A stretch of DNA of 27,867 bases from JAICLV01 sp036380925. GTDB taxonomy: Bacteria; Actinomycetota; Actinomycetes; Acidothermales; Acidothermaceae. The notes below the pieces were generated by a model. The model searched no databases. It was not told where the DNA came from and worked only from the letters and a program-made list of their open reading frames with translations. Below, in pieces: positions 16,919-25,203 of this stretch. A program made the position numbers and the translations under genes. The stretch spans positions 1 to 27,867 of the forward strand of contig DASVDW010000227.1 of assembly GCA_036380925.1 (NCBI GenBank), written 5' to 3'. Each line of letters opens with the position of its first letter. Positions within the stretch are counted from its first letter, which is position 1.

Positions 16919-17412
16919 GCTCGCGGAGCGCGGGAACGGCGGCGCCGTTGCGTCGTCCGCCCATCAGGCAAGCGACAACGGTGCGCAGCGACATCGGCCA
17001 CACGTTCGACGTGTTCGTCGCCACGATCGGGCAGTGGTGGCCGCGAGTGCCGTTTTCAAAAGGTTGCGACCGGGTGCGCGACGTGACACTCGAGCGTCGG
17101 CTCGGTGGCCGGGTGTACGAGACGTGGGACGACGGCGCCACCGTCGATTGGGGGCGGCTGTTGGTGTGGGAGCCGCCGCACCGCTTCGTGATGAGCTGGG
17201 AGATGACCCCGGCCACCACCGAGGTCGAACTGCGGTTCGGCTACCTGGGGCCGTCGCTGACGCGAGTCAGCGTCGAGCACCGCGGCTGGGAGCGGCTGAG
17301 CGAGGCCCAGCTTCGCGAGGACTGCGCGCTGCCGGGCGGCTACCTGGGAGACGCCTTCGACAAGGGCTGGGCGCACATCTTGGGCTGCTTCGCCGCACTC
17401 GCCGAGAGCTAG
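16915..17412 (+). CDS. SRPBCC (AHSA1/START-like) domain protein
   Basis: About 165 residues. A START/Bet v1-like ligand-binding fold of the AHSA1-type proteins that are typically coupled with ArsR regulators. Visible: the N-terminal strand RQATTVRSDIGHTFDVFVATIGQWWP, the ERRLGGRVYETWDDG hairpin, LLVWEPPHRFVMSWE and the C-terminal helix DAFDKGWAHILGCFAAL. Such proteins bind hydrophobic small molecules; the ligand is unknown. It starts in an ATGA overlap with arsR. The stop shares CTAG with the stop of the convergent NlpC/P60 gene. Confidence 0.88.
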   Translation: MSSRSAGTAAPLRRPPIRQATTVRSDIGHTFDVFVATIGQWWPRVPFSKGCDRVRDVTLERRLGGRVYETWDDGATVDWGRLLVWEPPHRFVMSWEMTPATTEVELRFGYLGPSLTRVSVEHRGWERLSEAQLREDCALPGGYLGDAFDKGWAHILGCFAALAES

Positions 17413-18653
17413 CGCAGGTACCGCCGGGCGCCCGCGTATTCACTCGCGAACGGCTGCGCCGACAGCGAGTCGATCCGAACCACCGTGCCGGTCTGCGGGG
17501 AGTCGAGCATGCTGTCGTCACCCACGTAGATGCCGACGTGATGCACAAACCCGTTGCTGGCGAAGAAAACCAGGTCGCCCGGTTTGAGGTCGGCGCGAGC
17601 GACCGGCGTGCCGGCCCTCGCCTGGGCGTCCGCGTCGCGCGGAATCGTCACGCCGCGCATCTCATACACCAGATGGGTGAAGCCCGAACAGTCGAAGCCG
17701 AAACCCGAGGTGCCACCCCACAGATACGGCAATCCGTCGAACAAGTGCCCGGTGCGCACGACGTCGGCGCCGGTCGCGGCGAACGGAGCGGCTCCTCTGG
17801 CGACGACCGCGACGTCACCGCTTTGGACCGAAACCGCCGCCCCGCTTGGTGTTTCGGTGCGCACCCATCCGCCCTCGACGCCGATCACCGGCAGCCGGGT
17901 GGCCATCGAGACTTCGACGGACTTCGTCGACCCGGTGTACAGCCAGGCGGTCGGCTTCGTCACGACCAGGTCTTGCGTGGCCACCCTCGGCGCGCGAAAC
18001 GTCAGCTGCGCAAGGGGAATCCAGCCGGGATATCCGCGAGCGTCGAGCGGGGTCGGCTGATCGGGTGTGACGACGTGCGCCCATGCACCGTCGATCCGGT
18101 CGACGACGACGCGCTCCCCCATGACGAGCTGGCTGTCGACCCGCCCGTTGAGCGCGCGCCGCTGCGACAGGGTCATCGCGCTCAACCAGCTGCGGATGCC
18201 GGCCGGCTGCCCGATGGCCGCGGCGTCTACCGCGCGCGGAGACGACGGAGCCCGCCACAACGTCGCGACCGAGACATCGACATACGCGTTGGCCGGCAGC
18301 TTGGGTTGCGCCGGCGGCGGAGGCTTGGCCGGTTGGACGGCCGGTGTCGGTTTCGCTGCCGGCGTTGTGGGTGCGGGTGCGCGCGTGGCGGCGGGCTTCG
18401 CTGGCGTGGCGGCGGGTTGCGTTGCCGGCGACGCGGCTGGGGTCGGTGACGCGCCCTCCTCCGGCGGCGAGGACGCGGTCGGGCCGGTTGTCGGCAAGGT
18501 CGACGATGGTGACGATGAGTCGGCAACAATCGTGGCGCTCATGGAAGGCTGCGCCGATCGCGCTGGAGCCGCGCTCTCGCAGCCGCTGAGCGCCAAGGCG
18601 GCCGCCAGCGTCGTGGCGCCGAGCCACGCCGCTTTTCGCCGTCCGACATGCAC
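17409..18653 (-). CDS. NlpC/P60 (C40) peptidoglycan endopeptidase lipoprotein with SH3-like domains
   Basis: About 414 residues. The signal peptide ends in a lipobox (LALSGC, Cys25), predicting a membrane-anchored exported lipoprotein. A long Pro/Ala/Thr/Ser linker (about 26-120) spans the cell wall. Then come two SH3b-like modules (about 121-220 and 225-290) and the NlpC/P60 domain (about 300-414) with the catalytic Cys322 in FDCSGFTH and His372 in HHVGIYVGDD. Such enzymes cut peptide stems of peptidoglycan; the order SH3b-SH3b-NlpC resembles the YgiM/gamma-D-glutamyl-diamino-acid endopeptidase type. AAGG lies just upstream of ATG 18653. It is divergent from the Rrf2 gene (60 bp between starts) and convergent with the SRPBCC gene. 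Confidence 0.93.
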   Translation of the reverse strand: MHVGRRKAAWLGATTLAAALALSGCESAAPARSAQPSMSATIVADSSSPSSTLPTTGPTASSPPEEGASPTPAASPATQPAATPAKPAATRAPAPTTPAAKPTPAVQPAKPPPPAQPKLPANAYVDVSVATLWRAPSSPRAVDAAAIGQPAGIRSWLSAMTLSQRRALNGRVDSQLVMGERVVVDRIDGAWAHVVTPDQPTPLDARGYPGWIPLAQLTFRAPRVATQDLVVTKPTAWLYTGSTKSVEVSMATRLPVIGVEGGWVRTETPSGAAVSVQSGDVAVVARGAAPFAATGADVVRTGHLFDGLPYLWGGTSGFGFDCSGFTHLVYEMRGVTIPRDADAQARAGTPVARADLKPGDLVFFASNGFVHHVGIYVGDDSMLDSPQTGTVVRIDSLSAQPFASEYAGARRYLR

Positions 18654-18713
18654 CTTTTCACTGTGTCAAGGCAACCGACGCCGAACAAGCGGATCGCCTG
18701 TCATCATGCTCAC

Positions 18714-19175
18714 GTGCACATCTCGGCGAAAAGTGACTACGCCATGCGGGCGATGCTCGTGCTGGCCAACGCGCCCGTAGGGTCGTGGGTGAAGACGGAG
18801 GTCGTCGCCGAGGAGCAACATCTGCCGCGCAAGTTCCTCGAGGCGATCCTGTCGGACCTGCGCCGCGCGCGACTGGTGGAGAGCCTGCGCGGGGCCGAGG
18901 GCGGCTACCGGCTGGCGCGGCCACCGGCCAAGATTTTCGTCGCCGACGTGATGCGCGCGGTCGACGGCCCGCTCGCGGAGGTGCGAGGGTTGCGCCCGGA
19001 GACGCTGCACTACGAGGGTGCCGCCGCCCCACTGCAGGACGTGTGGGTGGCGGTCCGCGCGGGTCTGCGCGCGGTGCTCGAGCGGATCACGCTTGCCGAT
19101 GTGGCGGCCGCCGAGCTGCCGGCAGGCGTGCAGGCGATGATCCGCGACGAAGAGGCCTGGACCCCGCGAATCTAA
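18714..19175 (+). CDS. Rrf2 family transcriptional regulator
   Basis: About 153 residues. N-terminal wHTH typical of Rrf2: HISAKSDYAMRAMLVLA, then a recognition helix in HLPRKFLEAILSDLRRARLVES and the wing RGAEGGYRLARP. The C-terminal half (VMRAVDGPLAEVRGL...LQDVWVAVRAGLRAVLE) is the dimerisation helix. There are no cysteines, so it is not an Fe-S sensor like IscR or NsrR. From memory its pattern resembles mycobacterial Rv1287, which lies by cysteine-biosynthesis genes; here the neighbours differ. GTG 18714 is chosen because the family begins M-x-I-S-A-K; the open frame upstream is inside the divergent promoter. Its target may be the adjacent NlpC/P60 gene or a distant regulon. Confidence 0.9.
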   Translation: MHISAKSDYAMRAMLVLANAPVGSWVKTEVVAEEQHLPRKFLEAILSDLRRARLVESLRGAEGGYRLARPPAKIFVADVMRAVDGPLAEVRGLRPETLHYEGAAAPLQDVWVAVRAGLRAVLERITLADVAAAELPAGVQAMIRDEEAWTPRI

Positions 19176-19198
19176 GCTCTCCCTTTGCCGAACCTCCC

Positions 19199-19263
19199 CG
19201 TCCGGCTCGCGCGAATGGGCCAGCGATCACCGCCCACCCGGACGCATGTCCCGGCAGGCCGGG
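19199..19263. terminator. Hairpins in the convergent Rrf2/helR gap
   Basis: CGTCCGG 19199-19205 pairs with CCGGACG 19238-19244, with TGGGC 19216-19220 and GCCCA 19232-19236 nested inside. A second short hairpin CCCGG-CAGG-CCGGG follows (19250-19263 region). Together they occupy the 139-bp space between the two stops and probably end transcription from both sides. Confidence 0.4.
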
Positions 19264-19314
19264 CGGATTGCGGCCGACCGCGTGCCGCGCTGGCGACTGC
19301 GACGGGACGTCGCT

Positions 19315-21339
19315 CTAGGCGGCGAGCGCCTCAGGCAGCGGCTTCGAATGGACGACGACCAGGCCGGACACCGCGCGCGTCAAGGCGATGTACAGCCGGC
19401 GCAAGCCGAATCGCGGGTCAATCTCGTCGGCGAGCGCGATGTCGGACGGTTCGACCAACACCACGTGGTCGAACTCGAGCCCTTTTGCCATCGACGCTGG
19501 CACGAGGGTGAGTCGCGCGTCGTCGTCAGCGCCGAGGATGACGTGCGGCAAACCACGCTTCCGCAACGCGCCCGCGATCCGCGCAAGGTGGTCGTCGGCG
19601 GCGACAAGCCCCACTGAGCCAGGGAATTCGAGTGATTCCTCGCAGGCGACACCCAGCACTCGCTCGAGCTCCCCACTGGTCGTCTCAACGACCCGTAGCG
19701 AGCCTGCGCTTGCGCGAATCGACAGTGGCGCCGCCACTCCGGGCGCGGCGACCGGCAACAACCGGGCGGCGAACTCGACCACCTGCCGGGGCACTCGGTA
19801 ACCGCGCTCGAGGACCCGCACGTGCCCGTCCGACTTTCCCATGTGCGACAAGGTTTCCTGCCAGGAGTCGGACGCCGTCGCGCTGGTGCCCTGCGCGAGG
19901 TCGCCGAGCACGGTGGCCGACCCGGTCGAGCAACGTCGTCCGACCGCGCGGCATTGCATCGGCGACAGGTCTTGCGCTTCATCGAGGACGACGTGACCGA
20001 AGCTCGGCGTCCGGTCAAGTAGATCGTTGAGCTCGTCGATCAAGACCAGATCGGACGACGTCCAACGCGCCCCCGCCACGGTGCGTGGAATTTGGCTCCA
20101 ACGCAGCATTTCTTGTTCCTCGGGGGTCAACACGCCGTTGGCGGCCGCGGCCAGGAAAGCTGGCTCGGTGTAGAGCCGGAACAACACGTTGAGCGGCTTC
20201 AACGCGGGCAGCACGGCGTCGACGCAGGCGCGTACCTGTTTGCTGCGCGCGAACGCGGCGACCGTGCGATCGTCGGCCGCTTCGCCGCGCACCTCGACCT
20301 GCGCGGTGAACGCCGATCCAAGCATCGTCGCGAATGCGGAGCGAGCCGCGTTGTAGCGCAAGCCCCGCGCCACCAAAGCGTCTTTGAGTTGGTCGACGTG
20401 TGAGGGATAGAGCCGAAGTCGCGTGGCGCCTCGGGGAATCACGATTGGCTCGGCGATGCCGCCGACGGGTTCCCAGACCGCGCGCCGCAGCAACTCCGCC
20501 ATTCGCACGTCGCCTTTGAGCCGCTGCAGGTTGGGCGGGTCGACCGCGCGCACCTTGCCGTGCGCCACCAGCTCATCGATCGTCACCTGGGTGACCTCGA
20601 CCTCGCCAAGCGCGGGCAACACCTGCTCGATGTAGCGCAAGAACGCGGCATTCGGGCCCACGACCAACACTCCACCGCTGCGCAGCTTCGCGCGATACGC
20701 GTAGAGGAGGTAGGCCGCGCGGTGCAATCCGACGGCCGTCTTGCCCGTGCCGGGGCCGCCTTGCACGCAAAGGGTTTGCTCAAGATCTGCCCGAACGATC
20801 TCATCTTGATCCGGCTGGATCGTCGCGACGATGTCGCGCATGGGACCGACGCGCGGGCGCTCGATTTCCTCGGTGAGGATGCGGCTGGTCTCCAGGTCGT
20901 CGATGCCAGACGTCGCGTCGAACGTCTCGTCCTCGTACGCGGTCAGCATGCCGCCGGCGAATCCGAATCGGCGACGCAGCCGAAGATTCATCGGATCCGA
21001 CGCGCTGGCTCGGTAGAACGCCGTTGACACGTCGGCCCGCCAGTCGATCACCATCGGGTCGCCGCGCTCGTCCTGCACGTGTCGTCGTCCGATGTAGAAC
21101 CGTTCGTGAGCGCCAGGTTGCCCGAGATCGATACGGCCGAAGAACAGCGGCGTCGACGGGTCGTCGACGAGCGACATCCGTCGCCGATGCAGCGCGGCGG
21201 CGAGGTACTCGGTGGAAACTGCGTTGCCGCCGGCCGCCTTCAGCGAGTCGGCCCGCGCCCGCATGCGCGCCAGGCCAGCGCGGGCGTCCGCCAGGTGCGC
21301 CGCCTCGGCGTCCAACTCGACGGACGACGTGGCCGGCAC
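19315..21339 (-). CDS. helR: HelR/HelD-type RNA polymerase recycling ATPase (UvrD-like)
   Basis: About 674 residues. A superfamily-1 motor related to UvrD that, in actinobacteria, binds RNA polymerase and removes stalled complexes or rifamycins. The N-terminus (about 5-55) is helical and coiled-coil-prone, as in HelD. Walker A GGPGTGKT is at about 194-201 and Walker B VVLDEAQDLSPMQ at about 450-462. GYRVPRQV (motif IV region), AKGLEFDHVVLV (V) and YIALTRAVSGLVVVHS (VI) follow. GTG 21339 is set by a GGAGG seven bases upstream (21347-21351); the longer open frame to 21393 runs across this site. It is 56 bp downstream of the zincin gene on the same strand. A plain UvrD-like helicase is the alternative, but length and N-terminus favour HelR. 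Confidence 0.88.
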   Translation of the reverse strand: MPATSSVELDAEAAHLADARAGLARMRARADSLKAAGGNAVSTEYLAAALHRRRMSLVDDPSTPLFFGRIDLGQPGAHERFYIGRRHVQDERGDPMVIDWRADVSTAFYRASASDPMNLRLRRRFGFAGGMLTAYEDETFDATSGIDDLETSRILTEEIERPRVGPMRDIVATIQPDQDEIVRADLEQTLCVQGGPGTGKTAVGLHRAAYLLYAYRAKLRSGGVLVVGPNAAFLRYIEQVLPALGEVEVTQVTIDELVAHGKVRAVDPPNLQRLKGDVRMAELLRRAVWEPVGGIAEPIVIPRGATRLRLYPSHVDQLKDALVARGLRYNAARSAFATMLGSAFTAQVEVRGEAADDRTVAAFARSKQVRACVDAVLPALKPLNVLFRLYTEPAFLAAAANGVLTPEEQEMLRWSQIPRTVAGARWTSSDLVLIDELNDLLDRTPSFGHVVLDEAQDLSPMQCRAVGRRCSTGSATVLGDLAQGTSATASDSWQETLSHMGKSDGHVRVLERGYRVPRQVVEFAARLLPVAAPGVAAPLSIRASAGSLRVVETTSGELERVLGVACEESLEFPGSVGLVAADDHLARIAGALRKRGLPHVILGADDDARLTLVPASMAKGLEFDHVVLVEPSDIALADEIDPRFGLRRLYIALTRAVSGLVVVHSKPLPEALAA

Positions 21340-21395
21340 GCTCGCACCTCCTCGACTCGCCGCGACCGACTCCGGCGGCGGGCGCGACGGCAAGC

Positions 21396-21749
21396 TTAGT
21401 AACCGAGTTCGTGCAGCCGCTGATCGTCGATGCCGAAGTGGTGGGCGACCTCGTGCACAACCGTCTTGCGCACCTCGTCGACAACCTCCTCCTCGGTCGA
21501 GCAGATGCGGCAGATCGTCGAGCGGTAGATCATGATCCGGTCGGGCAGCACGCCGGCGTAGCCCGTAGTCCGCTCGGTCAGGGGGATTCCCACGTACAGG
21601 CCAAGCAGGTCGGGGTCGTCCGGTTCGTCTTCGACGAAGACCGCGACGTTGCGCATCGCCTTGGTGAACTGCGGCGGGATGCCGTCAAGCGCCTCCGCCA
21701 CCAGTTCCTCGAAACGCTCCCGCGACACCTCCACCACGCCGCCAGTCAC
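21396..21749 (-). CDS. Small zincin-like metallopeptidase (HExxHxxGxxD)
   Basis: About 117 residues, the size of the family of short metallopeptidases with zincin-like fold (former DUF1025). The zinc motif HEVAHHFGIDD (about 99-109) supplies two His, the catalytic Glu and a distal Asp ligand. The N-terminus SRERFEELVAEALDGIPP and the mid segment GLYVGIPLTERT are also family-typical. GTG 21749 is used; in-frame GTGs four to seven codons later are possible. Substrates of this family are unknown. It is upstream of helR and 79 bp downstream of the aldehyde dehydrogenase on the same strand. A 14-bp near-palindrome precedes it. Confidence 0.87.
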   Translation of the reverse strand: MTGGVVEVSRERFEELVAEALDGIPPQFTKAMRNVAVFVEDEPDDPDLLGLYVGIPLTERTTGYAGVLPDRIMIYRSTICRICSTEEEVVDEVRKTVVHEVAHHFGIDDQRLHELGY

Positions 21750-21780
21750 CGCCTTGCGCTACCCGCTCTCACGATGCCAG

Positions 21781-21794
21781 CCACCTTAAGGCGG
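21781..21794. promoter_or_regulatory. Imperfect 14-bp palindrome upstream of the zincin-helR pair
   Basis: CCACCTTAAGGCGG pairs at 6 of 7 symmetric positions around CCTTAAGG. It lies 32 bp upstream of the zincin start and 35 bp past the aldehyde dehydrogenase stop, so it may be an operator for the downstream pair or part of a terminator for the upstream operon. Confidence 0.25.
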
Positions 21795-21828
21795 ATGCGC
21801 GGCGAACTAGCGGCCGACGCCGATTTCG

Positions 21829-23289
21829 TCAGCTACTCGGCAGGACGATGTTGATCGTTTTCGTTCGGGTGTAACTAAGGATCTCCTCCAGTGAGTGCTC
21901 GCTGCCTGAGCCGGAGTTCTTGTACCCGCCGAACGGCGTGCCGGGCCACCGCGTCTCGACACCGTTCACCCAGACGTACCCGGCCTCGACGTCGCGCGCC
22001 ATGGCCATGGCGTTCGCGAGGTCGTTGGTGTAGATGGCCGCCGTCAGGCCGTAGTCGGTGCCGTTCACCCGCTCGAGCATGTCGGCGGCGTCCGTCCAAT
22101 CGATGACCGACAGCACCGGGCCGAATATCTCGCGCTGCGCGAGGGCCATGTCCGGGGCGACGCCAGAGAACACGGTCGGCAGCACGTACGCGCCACGTGC
22201 CAACTCGCCGGAGGCCGCAGTGCCACCGACTAACAACTGCGCGCCGTCGCGGCGCCCGTCTTCGATTGCCGAAAGGACCCGCTGCTGATGGGCCGACGAC
22301 ACGAGCGAACCCATCTCGGTCGTCTCGTCTTGCGGGAGGCCAACCTTGACGCGCGCGACAATCTCGCAAATCTCGTCGACCACGGCCTTGGCGATATCGG
22401 CGTGGACGAAGAGCCTTGACGTCGAGCCGCACGACTGCCCTTGGTTGCGCGTGTAGTTCATTCCGGCAAACGCGGCCTGCGCGGCCGTCGAGGGGTCGAC
22501 GTCCGGAAACACGACCAGCGGATTCTTGCCACCTAGCTCAAGCGAAACGTGTTTCACCAAGCCGCTTTCAGCGGCGCCGCGCTGAACTGCGAGGCCCGTC
22601 GCGACACCACCTGTGAAGTGCACACGGTGCAGCTTGCGTGAAGCAACGATCGCCTGCCCGACCTCGGGCCCGCCGTGAACGACGTTGAAGACGCCCGCCG
22701 GCAAGATCCCGGCCGACGCCGTGGCAATCAGATGAGCCGAAACGGGAGTGAGTTCTGAGGGCTTCAGCACCACACAGTTTCCCGCAATCAAAGCGGGAAC
22801 TGCCTTGGAAAGGGCGAACATCGCCGGATGGTTGAAGGGGATGATGATGCCGACCGGGCCGAACGGCTCGCGAAGCGTGAAGTGCAGGTTGCCGCTCGTC
22901 GCCGGGATCGTCACGCCTTTGACCTCTGACCAAAGCCCCGCGAAGTAGTGCAGATAGTCGAGGCCCTTGCCGATGCCGTTACGCATCGCGCGGATCGGCG
23001 TGCCGGTGTCGATCGCATCGGCCATGGCGATCTCGGCTTCCTGAGCGCGAAGGGCGGCTCCCCACGCCTCGAGCCGACGCCGACGCTCGGGCATTCCCAG
23101 GTCGGCCCACGCGCGTGCGGCCCGCGCAGCGGCTTCGACGGCTGCGGCGACGTCGGCGGCGCCCGACCAGGCCATCGTGCCGATGACCTCACCCGTCGCC
23201 GGCGCCACGATCGGCCGCGTTTCGGCGGAGGCCGAAGCGCGCTCCGCGCCGCCGATGAAGTTCGCAACCTGATACGTCGTCGAGCTCAT
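21829..23289 (-). CDS. NAD(P)-dependent aldehyde dehydrogenase
   Basis: About 486 residues, complete. Oxidises an aldehyde to its acid. Catalytic Cys287 lies in NQGQSCGSTSRLFV, the general base Glu251 in VSLELGGKNP, the Asn153 oxyanion residue in IIPFNHPAMFAL and the nucleotide-binding Lys176 in VVLKPSE. The C-terminal TPFGGYKNSGSGSEHSLEEILSYT box is normal. ATG 23289 is favoured because GGAG lies eight bases upstream, within the last codons of the ThDP-enzyme gene; ATG 23295 is also possible. The 5-nt spacing from that gene implies translational coupling, so its substrate is probably the aldehyde made by the decarboxylase. It differs from the betaine-aldehyde paralogues by context only, so substrate naming would be a guess. 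Confidence 0.92.
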   Translation of the reverse strand: MSSTTYQVANFIGGAERASASAETRPIVAPATGEVIGTMAWSGAADVAAAVEAAARAARAWADLGMPERRRRLEAWGAALRAQEAEIAMADAIDTGTPIRAMRNGIGKGLDYLHYFAGLWSEVKGVTIPATSGNLHFTLREPFGPVGIIIPFNHPAMFALSKAVPALIAGNCVVLKPSELTPVSAHLIATASAGILPAGVFNVVHGGPEVGQAIVASRKLHRVHFTGGVATGLAVQRGAAESGLVKHVSLELGGKNPLVVFPDVDPSTAAQAAFAGMNYTRNQGQSCGSTSRLFVHADIAKAVVDEICEIVARVKVGLPQDETTEMGSLVSSAHQQRVLSAIEDGRRDGAQLLVGGTAASGELARGAYVLPTVFSGVAPDMALAQREIFGPVLSVIDWTDAADMLERVNGTDYGLTAAIYTNDLANAMAMARDVEAGYVWVNGVETRWPGTPFGGYKNSGSGSEHSLEEILSYTRTKTINIVLPSS

Positions 23290-23294
23290 ATTCA

Positions 23295-24992
23295 TCACTC
23301 CGAGCAGCGAACGTCGACGAGAACCGGTCGGCGTTCTTCGCGAACGGTGCGAGCCGCCTTTGACAAGACGGCTGGCAATTGAGAAGGGTCGCTGACTGGC
23401 CCGATGCCCTCGACTCCTTGGGCTGCCGCCAGCTGCGCGAAATCAACCACAGGGTCATCGAGCCTGATCCCGATGTGCGTCGTGTCTTGCGAGCGACCGC
23501 GTAGTCGGGCGGTCTCCCGCTGGTGCAGTTCGTCCTTGCCGTACGTCGTGTTGTTGTGCATCACAGTCAGCAATGGCAGGCGGTAGCGGGCCGCCGTCCA
23601 CAACGCGGAGGAGGTGTAGAGCAGGTCGCCGTCCGCCTGCAGGTTGACGGCCAGCTTGTCGCTGTCTCGGCAAGCGATCGCGGCGCCGATGGACGCTGGC
23701 ATCCCGTAGCCGAGACCTTCGCCACCGGACCGGCCCAAGAACTCACCGTTGTCGCCGAAGTCCCAAAGCCGCTGCGGCCAGCCCTTCAGCAACCCGTTGG
23801 CCAGCACCCACGGGCCGTCGCAGATGGCGGCGTGCAGAGCGCTTGCGAGGTGCGCCGGGTGCACTGGGACGACGTTCGCGACGTCTCTGGCAGCCTGCAG
23901 GCTCGCCGTCCGAGCGGCTTTGTGCGCGTGGGTGAGGCGGGCTCGTCGCTGCGTCGTCGCAACGGTGTCGCCGTGATCGAAGCAGGCGGCGAGATCACGC
24001 AGGAAGGCCGCCCCGTCGCCGGTGACGTAGCGCGCATGCGGAACGAGCTCGTCCAACACGACGCCGGGCACGTCCTGCAGTGAGTTGCAGCCAATCGCGA
24101 CGATCCGCGCGGACGAGTTCGGTAGCCATGTCTTTCGACGGGTGCCCGTGTCGACGTCACTCAGGGCCCAGGCGACGTCACGAACCTCGATGAGGACGAC
24201 GAGATCGGCCGCTTTCAGCAGGTCGCCGCGAGCGGGTGTTTGGTACGTCCAGTGCGAGGTGGGGAACGAAAATCCGCCGCCGAGGTCGATCACCGCCGCT
24301 CCAGTGCGCTCGGCCACGTCGAGCAGCGGCGACCGGCCTTGACGAACCGGCCGGTCTACCACGAGCACGGGATTGCTCGCGCCGCGAAGCAACTCGGCGA
24401 CGTAAGAGACCTCTTCGGATCTGACCGTCGGCTGGCACGGCTCAAGAAGCGGTATCGCGCCGACGTCGTCGGGCGCCAAAGCCTCCTGCTGTTCGGTGTC
24501 GACCGAGATGAACACCGGCCCGGCCGGCGCGGTCATCGCGGTGCGCAGGCCGCGAGCAAACGCGTCGCGGACGCCGACGAGACTCGCGGTTTCGCCCGCC
24601 GACTTGACGACGCCTTGCGCCCAGGCGGCGTGTTGGGACGACGAGTGCACCCAGTCGAGCCAGGGCCGCCGTTGGGATTCGTCTCGCGGACCGCTGCCTC
24701 CGACGACGAGCATCGCGGCTCGGTCGACGGTCGCGTTGAACAACGCCATCGAAGCGTGCTGAAGGCCGACCAGGTCGTGGATGAAGACGGCCATCGGCTC
24801 GCCGGTGGCCTTCCAGTAGCCGTGCGCGATGCCGACGGCGATTTCCTCGTGCAGCGCCAGCACGGTCTCGACGCGGTCGCTGCGAACGAGCGACTCATGC
24901 AAGCCTCGCAGGGTCGCCCCTGGGTTCAGCGCGACATGGCGAACACCGAGTGCCACGAGCCAGTCGACCATGACGTCGGACCCGTAGCGCAC
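23295..24992 (-). CDS. ThDP-dependent enzyme, acetolactate-synthase/decarboxylase-like
   Basis: About 565 residues with the three-domain ThDP fold. The Pyr domain has LNPGATLRGLHES and the cofactor-activating Glu in HEEIAVGIAHGYWKATG. The central domain follows, then the PP domain with the metal/ThDP motif ADGDLLY...VMHNN spaced as in the GDG(x)26-NN rule. It lies in the same superfamily as acetolactate synthase, benzoylformate decarboxylase and oxalyl-CoA decarboxylase; no regulatory subunit is nearby, so biosynthetic acetolactate synthase is unlikely. GTG 24992 is chosen for its GGAGGAG nine bases upstream; a TTG at 25025 with GGAG would add 11 residues. It pairs with an aldehyde dehydrogenase downstream and is divergent from a substrate-binding protein. 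A 2-oxo-acid decarboxylase is the best guess. Confidence 0.85.
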   Translation of the reverse strand: MRYGSDVMVDWLVALGVRHVALNPGATLRGLHESLVRSDRVETVLALHEEIAVGIAHGYWKATGEPMAVFIHDLVGLQHASMALFNATVDRAAMLVVGGSGPRDESQRRPWLDWVHSSSQHAAWAQGVVKSAGETASLVGVRDAFARGLRTAMTAPAGPVFISVDTEQQEALAPDDVGAIPLLEPCQPTVRSEEVSYVAELLRGASNPVLVVDRPVRQGRSPLLDVAERTGAAVIDLGGGFSFPTSHWTYQTPARGDLLKAADLVVLIEVRDVAWALSDVDTGTRRKTWLPNSSARIVAIGCNSLQDVPGVVLDELVPHARYVTGDGAAFLRDLAACFDHGDTVATTQRRARLTHAHKAARTASLQAARDVANVVPVHPAHLASALHAAICDGPWVLANGLLKGWPQRLWDFGDNGEFLGRSGGEGLGYGMPASIGAAIACRDSDKLAVNLQADGDLLYTSSALWTAARYRLPLLTVMHNNTTYGKDELHQRETARLRGRSQDTTHIGIRLDDPVVDFAQLAAAQGVEGIGPVSDPSQLPAVLSKAARTVREERRPVLVDVRCSE

Positions 24993-25046
24993 GCGCAGAC
25001 ACTCCTCCGCGGTCGGGGCTTCCAACGTGTCTTACTCCGATGAGTG

Positions 25047-25070
25047 TGACTTGTATCCGACATACAGTCA
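25047..25070. promoter_or_regulatory. Divergent palindrome TGACTTGTAT-N5-ATACAGTCA, GntR-like operator
   Basis: TGTAT 25052-25056 and ATACA 25062-25066 form a perfect 5-5-5 palindrome; outside it TGAC (25047-25050) and GTCA (25067-25070) continue the symmetry with one extra base. TTGTAT/ATACA half-sites are common for GntR/FCD regulators of catabolic genes. It is in the 178-bp gap between the ThDP enzyme and the substrate-binding protein, so one regulator could control both. No regulator gene is in view. Confidence 0.5.
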
Positions 25071-25203
25071 ATCGTTTTGGGTATCGGGCTGCCCCGCTGG
25101 CCGACCCTTGACAGCCGCCAAAATCGGATGCAGTATCCCGTCGGACGTCAGAGCGCTGAACTCCAACTCCGGCGAAACCCCTTTCGGCCCAAGGAGCCCT
25201 CGC

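Noticed and set aside
16797..18449. A 550-codon plus-strand frame spanning arsR, SRPBCC and the NlpC/P60 gene
   Set aside because: It crosses three well-supported genes in other frames and its translation is Arg-rich without recognisable domains.
23295..24992. Biosynthetic acetolactate synthase (ilvB)
   Set aside because: No ilvN or ilvC nearby, operonic with an aldehyde dehydrogenase, and Pyr-domain motifs differ from the branched-chain amino-acid enzyme.
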